A DNA stretch of 10,767 nt from an uncultured Lachnospiraceae bacterium. GTDB lineage: Bacteria; Bacillota; Clostridia; Lachnospirales; Lachnospiraceae. The DNA is taken from positions 1 through 10,767 of the forward strand of contig CAUCOL010000022.1 in the NCBI GenBank assembly GCA_958444395.1, read 5' to 3'. The notes below the pieces were generated by a model. That model did not search any database, was not told where the DNA came from, and saw only the letters and a program-made list of their open reading frames with translations. Within the stretch, counting starts at the first letter, position 1. The number at the start of each line of letters is the position of its first letter. Position numbers and translations under genes: made by a program. This document shows positions 5,954-10,767 of the stretch, piece by piece.

Positions 5954-7357
5954 CTAATCCTCTTTATATGCCTCCAACGCCCGGATCTCCTTGTCTCCAA
6001 TGCGGTATTTGATCAGCTTGTTGATCAGAAAGGCGATCACCGCTACCACCGGCACGCCGACAAACATCCCCAGTACCCCGAAATACGCGCCGCCGACCGT
6101 GATCGCAAAGATAACCCAGAGCGGACTCAGTCCGGTCGACTGCCCCAGAATACGCGGTCCCAGCACCAGTCCGTCAAACTGCTGCAGTACGAAGATCATG
6201 ATCACGAATACAACCGCATCCTTCGGGCTGGTGCAAAGATAGATCAGTGTTCCCGGCACTGCCCCGATAAACGGTCCAAAATACGGAATCATATTCGTGA
6301 TGCCTACTACGACACTTAATAACACTGCATATGGCAGCCGCAGAAACATCATGATAACACAGCACAGACAGCCTATGATCAGAGAGTCCAACGCTTTCCC
6401 GATCAGAAAAGAACTGAATATATCATTGCATTCACGCAGCGTCGAACAGACAGCGTCTCCTTTTTTCTCCTCGAAAATGGCATACACCAACCGTTTAAAC
6501 TGGTACTTAAAGCCCGGTTTACCTGAGATCATATATACCGAAATCATCACCGCCAGGATCGCATTGATCGCACCGCGCACCAGAGATACCGACACATTAA
6601 ATAACAATGGCACAATATTACCCACCATATTGGTTCCAAAGTTCACCAGCTCCGGCACCATATCATTTAACTTCTGTGTAATAAAGTTCATGTCCAGATC
6701 CGGATATTTCACCTGCAGCTGCGTCAGCAGATCATATATTTTATTATACATTGACGGAATATTGCCGGTCAACTCCGTGATGCTGCCTGCCAGTTGTGGA
6801 ATAACGAACTTAAATGCAATCGAAATAAATGTGATCACGATCACATATGCCAGTACGATGGAAAGATATTTTAACCGCTTTTCCCGTTTCGACTGACGGC
6901 GCCTGCGTGCTTTTTCCATCATCAGCTGCTCTGCTTTACGCAGGTCTGCCATATGGATCTTCTCCCTGTGGCTTTTTGGATCACCGGACACTTCCGGTGC
7001 TGCAGCAGTCTCCGGCTGATCCTGCTTTGGTATGACTGCTTCCTTCTGTCCACGATGGATCAGCCAGGTAATCAGTCTCTGTATCTGCTCTGCCAGCGGC
7101 GATATAAAATACGCAATCAGCAGTGCCACCAAAAACGGCGAAAGCACATTGAACAGATTTCCTATAAATGCCTTTGTCTGGTTCCACCGGTTGATCAACA
7201 CGACGATCAATGCCCCGCAGGCAATAACGAAAATCGCATATTTACAGATGATCAGATATTTCTTCTCGGTAGAAAGCCAAAGAGGTCTGTTGCCCCGCTT
7301 CACATCTTTCCGGACATAGACCTCTTCTTCCTTTGTGTCAGTCTGTTTATCTTCCAT
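5954..7357 (-). CDS. AI-2E family transporter (PerM/TqsA-like membrane protein)
   Basis: The protein has 467 residues from the chosen start. It has paired N-terminal membrane helices (about 34-56 and 66-88), a third near 163-187, a long soluble or amphipathic stretch, then a helical C-terminal core. The core carries family-typical motifs: LPYAVLLSVVVGITNMIPYFGP (341-362), QQFDGLVLGPRILGQSTGLSP (392-412) and GGAYFGVLGMFVGVPVVAV (422-440). The named family member TqsA exports autoinducer-2, but many relatives do other jobs, including ion transport, so the substrate is open. Unusual here is a long, very basic cytoplasmic loop (about 101-165, RRRRQSKREKR) between helices two and three. The ATG at 7357 is preferred because GAGGG lies 6 nt before it; an ATG at 7369 is too close to its GAGG. 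A TATAAT at 7460-7465 could drive it. Confidence 0.88.
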   Translation of the reverse strand: MEDKQTDTKEEEVYVRKDVKRGNRPLWLSTEKKYLIICKYAIFVIACGALIVVLINRWNQTKAFIGNLFNVLSPFLVALLIAYFISPLAEQIQRLITWLIHRGQKEAVIPKQDQPETAAAPEVSGDPKSHREKIHMADLRKAEQLMMEKARRRRQSKREKRLKYLSIVLAYVIVITFISIAFKFVIPQLAGSITELTGNIPSMYNKIYDLLTQLQVKYPDLDMNFITQKLNDMVPELVNFGTNMVGNIVPLLFNVSVSLVRGAINAILAVMISVYMISGKPGFKYQFKRLVYAIFEEKKGDAVCSTLRECNDIFSSFLIGKALDSLIIGCLCCVIMMFLRLPYAVLLSVVVGITNMIPYFGPFIGAVPGTLIYLCTSPKDAVVFVIMIFVLQQFDGLVLGPRILGQSTGLSPLWVIFAITVGGAYFGVLGMFVGVPVVAVIAFLINKLIKYRIGDKEIRALEAYKED

Positions 7358-7420
7358 TCTAGCCCTCATTCCTCTATCTTTCCAAATCAAATTACTCCAC
7401 AACACCCTCAATAACCCAAA

Positions 7421-7474
7421 ACAACACGTTATCCCAGGCACACAGTCACCTGTATCCCTATTATAACGTGTTGT
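7421..7474 (-). promoter_or_regulatory. Inverted repeat overlapping a TATAAT box upstream of the AI-2E family gene
   Basis: ACAACACGTTAT (7421-7432) and ATAACGTGTTGT (7463-7474) are a perfect 12-bp inverted repeat 30 nt apart. A consensus -10 (TATAAT, minus strand, 7460-7465) overlaps the inner edge of one arm; no good -35 is visible. The likely transcript start near 7452 lies between the arms. The pair could be an operator with two half sites around the promoter. Alternatively it could be a hairpin ending the ABC permease transcript, because on the minus strand the stem is followed by TTTTGGG and a nested 6-bp stem (CAGGTG with TGCCTG, two wobbles) can form inside the loop. Confidence 0.5.
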
Positions 7475-7495
7475 CCATCACTTGGCTACATCTTT

Positions 7496-8065
7496 ACGTA
7501 AACTTTTCATAACCAACATGTCAGCCGGAACCATTCCCACCGGGCATCCGCAAGTTTCAGTAAATGTATTGATTTTTGCCTGCAGACTACAAAAGTCTGC
7601 CGAAATGAAGAGGAAAAATTGTCTTGGTACCTTACGTCTTTCCCGAGCCTCTGTACAGGCAGATTACGATGTTTGAATTACGTGCTTCGAGCGAAACTCA
7701 TCCCTGGCAGAAAGTAATCAGTCAAAACTTGAAACGGCACTTTGCGTTCGCCAGTGCTTAGATTGCCTGCTTAATGTATTAAGCAAGGCAATCTTATGCA
7801 CTGCTGCGTAAACGCAAGTAGCGGAAGCGTGCCGTTAAAGTTTTGCTGCTACTTTCTGCACAGGGATTCAAACACACTCTTTGCACGTATTCATCGTAAC
7901 CTGTCTGTACAGAGGCTGATCCGGGAAGGACTAATACTTTGCGACAATTTTCCTCTTCATTTTGCAGACAATATAGTAAATTGGGCAAAAATCAAAACGA
8001 TATTTATCGGGCGGATGCCCGGTGGGAATGGTTCCACTGCTACATATAGTATGAAAAGTTTACGT
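7496..8065. repeat. Giant 570-bp imperfect palindrome (fold-back element or hairpin RNA)
   Basis: The whole region between the ABC permease stop codon and the AI-2E promoter folds on itself. Perfectly paired blocks, from outside in, are 7496-7510 with 8051-8065 (15 bp), 7527-7551 with 8011-8035 (25 bp), 7569-7580 with 7984-7995 (12), 7603-7623 with 7943-7962 (20, one bulge), 7640-7645 with 7922-7927 (6), 7646-7658 with 7905-7917 (13), 7664-7671 with 7892-7899 (8), 7679-7685 with 7883-7889 (7), 7700-7716 with 7850-7867 (17, one bulge), 7723-7730 with 7838-7845 (8), 7734-7740 with 7829-7835 (7), 7742-7748 with 7811-7817 (7), 7752-7757 with 7798-7803 (6) and 7761-7775 with 7778-7793 (15, one bulge). 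Most internal loops have nearly equal sides. Open frames inside are short and overlap the fold. No transposase or known RNA family was recognised. Confidence 0.9.
7582..7600. repeat. Side hairpin inside the left arm of the palindrome
   Basis: GCAGACT at 7582-7588 pairs with AGTCTGC at 7594-7600 around a 5-nt loop, within an internal loop of the large fold. At the matching place in the right arm, CAAT (7969-7972) can pair with ATTG (7980-7983). Both arms may thus carry a side stem at the same level; the right one is weak. Confidence 0.55.
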
Positions 8066-8066
8066 T

Positions 8067-10763
8067 TTAAAGATTTTCATTGCGGATGGCTTCCATCGGA
8101 TTATCTTTTTTTACTTTTTGCATTGCGTACAGCATACTGATAAAGACGATGATAAAGACACTGACCACGGAGATCAGGATTCCCTGCCACGGAAGCAGAT
8201 AGTGCACCGTGACACCCTGCCCTACCGCTTTGTACATAAAGTAGCTTAACACCAGGGATACCGGTATGCCGAATGCAAGTCCTTTCAAGCCATACAATAC
8301 ACATTCATAATTCATCATCCGATCAAATCCTTTGCCTGTCATGCCTACCGATTTGAGCATTGCAAACTCCTGCCGGCGAAGCAGAATATTGGTGGATATC
8401 GTGTTAAATACGTTGGCGATGGAGATCAGGGAGATCAGTACGATGAATCCATAGGAAAATACATTCACTACTGTCACGATCGCCTGTCCGGACTCCCGAT
8501 CTGCCGCTGCATCAAAGATGGTATTTCCGCTGGAAGACATCTGCGGGCTCTGTTCGTCAAAGTAATTCTTAAGTTCTGTGCACGCCGCCTCATGCTCCCC
8601 GGAGGAGATGCAGTAATCAACACTTGTCATCCAATGTGTATCCTTTTCAATCCGATTGTCTGCCACTGCACTGTACGGTAAAACGATCGTAAGATACATC
8701 GACCATTTATCTATATTGACGCTTCTTGGTTTTTTCGCGATCTGGTACTGTCCCAGATGCACCGGATAGTTATGCACTGCCTTCTGTTTCTCGATCTTCT
8801 TCTCCTTGTCGGAATCTTCTGAACGATAATAACAGTATCCATCTTCCTCATAGGAATAATAATAGTCCTTGATCTCCTTTGGATACGACAGATTGGTATC
8901 AAAGTCACTATCCTTTAATATAGACATTGTCACGACTTTGCCATCTTCTGACAAGGTACAATCCCCCCAGACTAATGCCGTCATCGCATCGGTTGCCATA
9001 TATTTATCTACGTCCAGTCCCTGCTCTTTCAGATAATTCCGATAGACTGAATCCTCCAGGAAATACACACTTGCCTGCTGTGACAGGGTCTGTTCCTTCT
9101 GATTGATCATTTCCGGCATATATTTTTTGATATATTCCATATACGTGGTATCTATCTTTGACAGCGGAAGCTCCATATTCGAGATCGCACTTTCCTTATG
9201 ATATACCACATCGTCCACAGAACGCAGTTCTTTCATTTCCTTTGCAATCTGCCCTGCGGATTTTCCCTTTGTCTCCTCATCATAGGTCGAGCAGCTCACC
9301 TCGTAATCCTGGCTCTGCGGCGTCACCTCCAGTGATTTCTTCATATAACTGCTAAAGCTGGTAGCACTGACAAATAATACAATGCTGATAAACAGAGAGA
9401 ACACCGTTGTACGATATTTCTTTTTATTGCGTTTAAAGTTCTTGCTGGCAAGCATGCCGGCAAATCCAAAAAGTCTGTAGGTCAGACGGGATGTTTTTAC
9501 TTTTTCGGAACGGATCTGTATATCTCTGCTCTGGCGGATTGCCTGAATCGCCGGAATACGTACTGCCTTGACAGCCGGGATCATCGCAGAGATCAAAACC
9601 GTGATAAAGCAGATCAGCGCGGCGAGCAGCACTGCCTGCCAGCGTACTACAAGATACAGTGCAATATCGGCAGCATCCGAACTCCACATTTTGCTCATGG
9701 AATCGGACAGAAAATGCAGTGTGATCCCGATACCGCCAAGCCCTGCGATCATCCCAAGAGGAATACCTGCCACACACAGGACACACGCCTCAAACAATAC
9801 ACTGTGACGGATCTGTTTCTTTGTCGCACCGATCGATTTAAGCAATCCAAACTGCTTGGTACGCTCACTGAGCGAGATAGAGAAGGCACTGTAGATCAGC
9901 GAAATCGAACCGATCATGATAATTCCGATCAGAATCCCTGCCATTGTATATAAGACTGCGTTATAACTGTCATTCAGACTGTTGCCCTGGTAACGAAGCA
10001 GATCCCCATGCGTCGTATATCCGCCTGTCTTCGTATATTTTTCCAGTATCTGATCACATTTTCCGGGATGATAAAAGGTCAGAAATACATCGCAGAACAG
10101 ATAGTCAGAATCGTCCTTACAGGTAAATGCCGTATACCCCGCAGAAGAATAGTCTTCGCAGACCGGACGGTCACAGATTCCTACGACCGTATATGTTTTC
10201 TGTGTCACGGCTTTCCAGGTTTCTCCTTCTATATAAGGATTGCCTGTGTCGAGTTTTTCGTTCGTGGAAGCATCCTTCAGATAACGTCTTCCGAGCTTCA
10301 ATGTCAGCGTGTCACCGACTTTATAGGATATGCCGCCATTATAATCAAGGTGTTTGGGAAGTACTATTTCCGACGCATTTTCCGGCATCCTGCCCTCCAG
10401 CATCGAAATAGGACTATACTTCGTAAAATCATCGTCGATTCCCTCCACCTGCAGATACGGCTTTGAATCATTGTCGGATTTATCCAGTTTCGCATATCCC
10501 AGTGTGTTCATCTGCGTATATGCCTTTACACCCTTATCCTGCGAAATCGCCTTTGCACATGACTCGTCTGTCGCGATCATGCGTCCCTCCCAGGCACCAT
10601 CCCGCGCAATCTCCGTCCGCAGAAGATACTGCTGAAAACTGACGACGATCGACGTAACCGCTGTAAACATTGCCATCGAAAGTGCTATACCGATAATCGT
10701 GACCATCGTACGCATTTTGTTCTTTGCCAGTGTACGCAAGGTAAATCTGCTGAAAATATTCAT
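8067..10763 (-). CDS. ABC transporter permease with two FtsX domains
   Basis: This 898-residue protein has eight predicted membrane helices (about 19-42, 268-294, 324-346, 376-398, 450-470, 766-788, 822-845, 862-882). They form two repeats of helix, large outer domain, then three helices, the layout of long Gram-positive FtsX/MacB-type permeases. Each FtsX half carries the cytoplasmic coupling motif after its first core helix: SERTKQFGLLKSIGATKKQI (299-318) and LRRQEFAMLKSVGMTGKGF (795-813). The outer domains (about 45-265 and 475-760) are unlike each other. Such permeases pair with a separate ATPase to move peptides or lipids, sense antimicrobial peptides, or do mechanical work at the envelope; none can be chosen here. 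The ATG is 4 nt from the right edge, so its ribosome binding site and probable partner ATPase gene are outside. Its stop codon is 1 nt from the giant palindrome. Confidence 0.92.
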   Translation of the reverse strand: MNIFSRFTLRTLAKNKMRTMVTIIGIALSMAMFTAVTSIVVSFQQYLLRTEIARDGAWEGRMIATDESCAKAISQDKGVKAYTQMNTLGYAKLDKSDNDSKPYLQVEGIDDDFTKYSPISMLEGRMPENASEIVLPKHLDYNGGISYKVGDTLTLKLGRRYLKDASTNEKLDTGNPYIEGETWKAVTQKTYTVVGICDRPVCEDYSSAGYTAFTCKDDSDYLFCDVFLTFYHPGKCDQILEKYTKTGGYTTHGDLLRYQGNSLNDSYNAVLYTMAGILIGIIMIGSISLIYSAFSISLSERTKQFGLLKSIGATKKQIRHSVLFEACVLCVAGIPLGMIAGLGGIGITLHFLSDSMSKMWSSDAADIALYLVVRWQAVLLAALICFITVLISAMIPAVKAVRIPAIQAIRQSRDIQIRSEKVKTSRLTYRLFGFAGMLASKNFKRNKKKYRTTVFSLFISIVLFVSATSFSSYMKKSLEVTPQSQDYEVSCSTYDEETKGKSAGQIAKEMKELRSVDDVVYHKESAISNMELPLSKIDTTYMEYIKKYMPEMINQKEQTLSQQASVYFLEDSVYRNYLKEQGLDVDKYMATDAMTALVWGDCTLSEDGKVVTMSILKDSDFDTNLSYPKEIKDYYYSYEEDGYCYYRSEDSDKEKKIEKQKAVHNYPVHLGQYQIAKKPRSVNIDKWSMYLTIVLPYSAVADNRIEKDTHWMTSVDYCISSGEHEAACTELKNYFDEQSPQMSSSGNTIFDAAADRESGQAIVTVVNVFSYGFIVLISLISIANVFNTISTNILLRRQEFAMLKSVGMTGKGFDRMMNYECVLYGLKGLAFGIPVSLVLSYFMYKAVGQGVTVHYLLPWQGILISVVSVFIIVFISMLYAMQKVKKDNPMEAIRNENL

Positions 10764-10767
10764 GACC

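Noticed and set aside
7482..7676. 64-codon frame in the left arm of the palindrome
   Set aside because: No ribosome binding site, and its partial likeness to a 64-codon minus-strand frame at 7794-7988 follows from the inverted repeat rather than from coding.
7496..8065. Integron attC site, CRISPR array, or group II intron as the identity of the palindrome
   Set aside because: It is several times longer than attC sites, has no direct spaced repeats, and contains no reverse transcriptase or recognisable domain V sequence.
7796..8140. Open frame of 114 codons across the right arm of the palindrome
   Set aside because: It runs through the palindrome and into the antisense of the ABC permease gene. 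It has no ribosome binding site, an unusual Cys/Phe-rich composition and no family resemblance. Frames in the two arms look alike only because the DNA is inverted.

Overview
The window looks like chromosomal DNA from a low-to-mid GC Gram-positive gut anaerobe, most likely a Lachnospiraceae-type member of the Clostridia. The basis is family content only: an AEC carrier, a secreted CotH-like protein with a chitobiase-type domain, TrmB, an AI-2E/PerM-type membrane protein, a duplicated FtsX-type ABC permease, and AGGAGG-like ribosome binding sites. No rRNA, tRNA, CRISPR array, transposase or prophage gene was seen.

Layout: an AEC-family transporter runs rightward (17-967). It converges on a leftward series of five genes. 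Read in their own direction from the right edge, these are a large FtsX-family ABC permease (10763-8067), a 570-bp imperfect palindrome filling the next gap, an AI-2E family transporter (7357-5954), trmB (5836-5180), a secreted CotH-kinase-family protein (about 5058-2677) and a membrane-anchored repeat protein (2554-1082). A 20-bp-stem hairpin with a U-rich 3' side (1019-1078) ends the leftward series. A second perfect 13-bp hairpin (974-1002) lies between it and the AEC gene.

Functionally this is a mixed neighbourhood: housekeeping tRNA modification (trmB), transport, and two cell-surface proteins of unknown substrate. The CotH-like and anchored repeat proteins are adjacent and co-directional and may be co-transcribed. 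The ABC permease has no ATPase in view; one would be expected just beyond the right edge.

The most unusual feature is the palindrome at 7496-8065. Its two arms of about 280 bp pair block by block in the same order around a tight centre at about 7776, including a perfect 25-bp block, and the internal loops are mostly of matching size. It starts 1 nt after the ABC permease stop codon and ends about 30 bp before a TATAAT box for the AI-2E gene. It has no convincing coding content. It may be a giant hairpin RNA, a fold-back (MITE-like) element, or a DNA cruciform. The second notable feature is the anchored protein, which has seven consecutive 18-residue helical repeats, a 24-residue acidic repeat and a C-terminal motif resembling the FliM N-terminal peptide.
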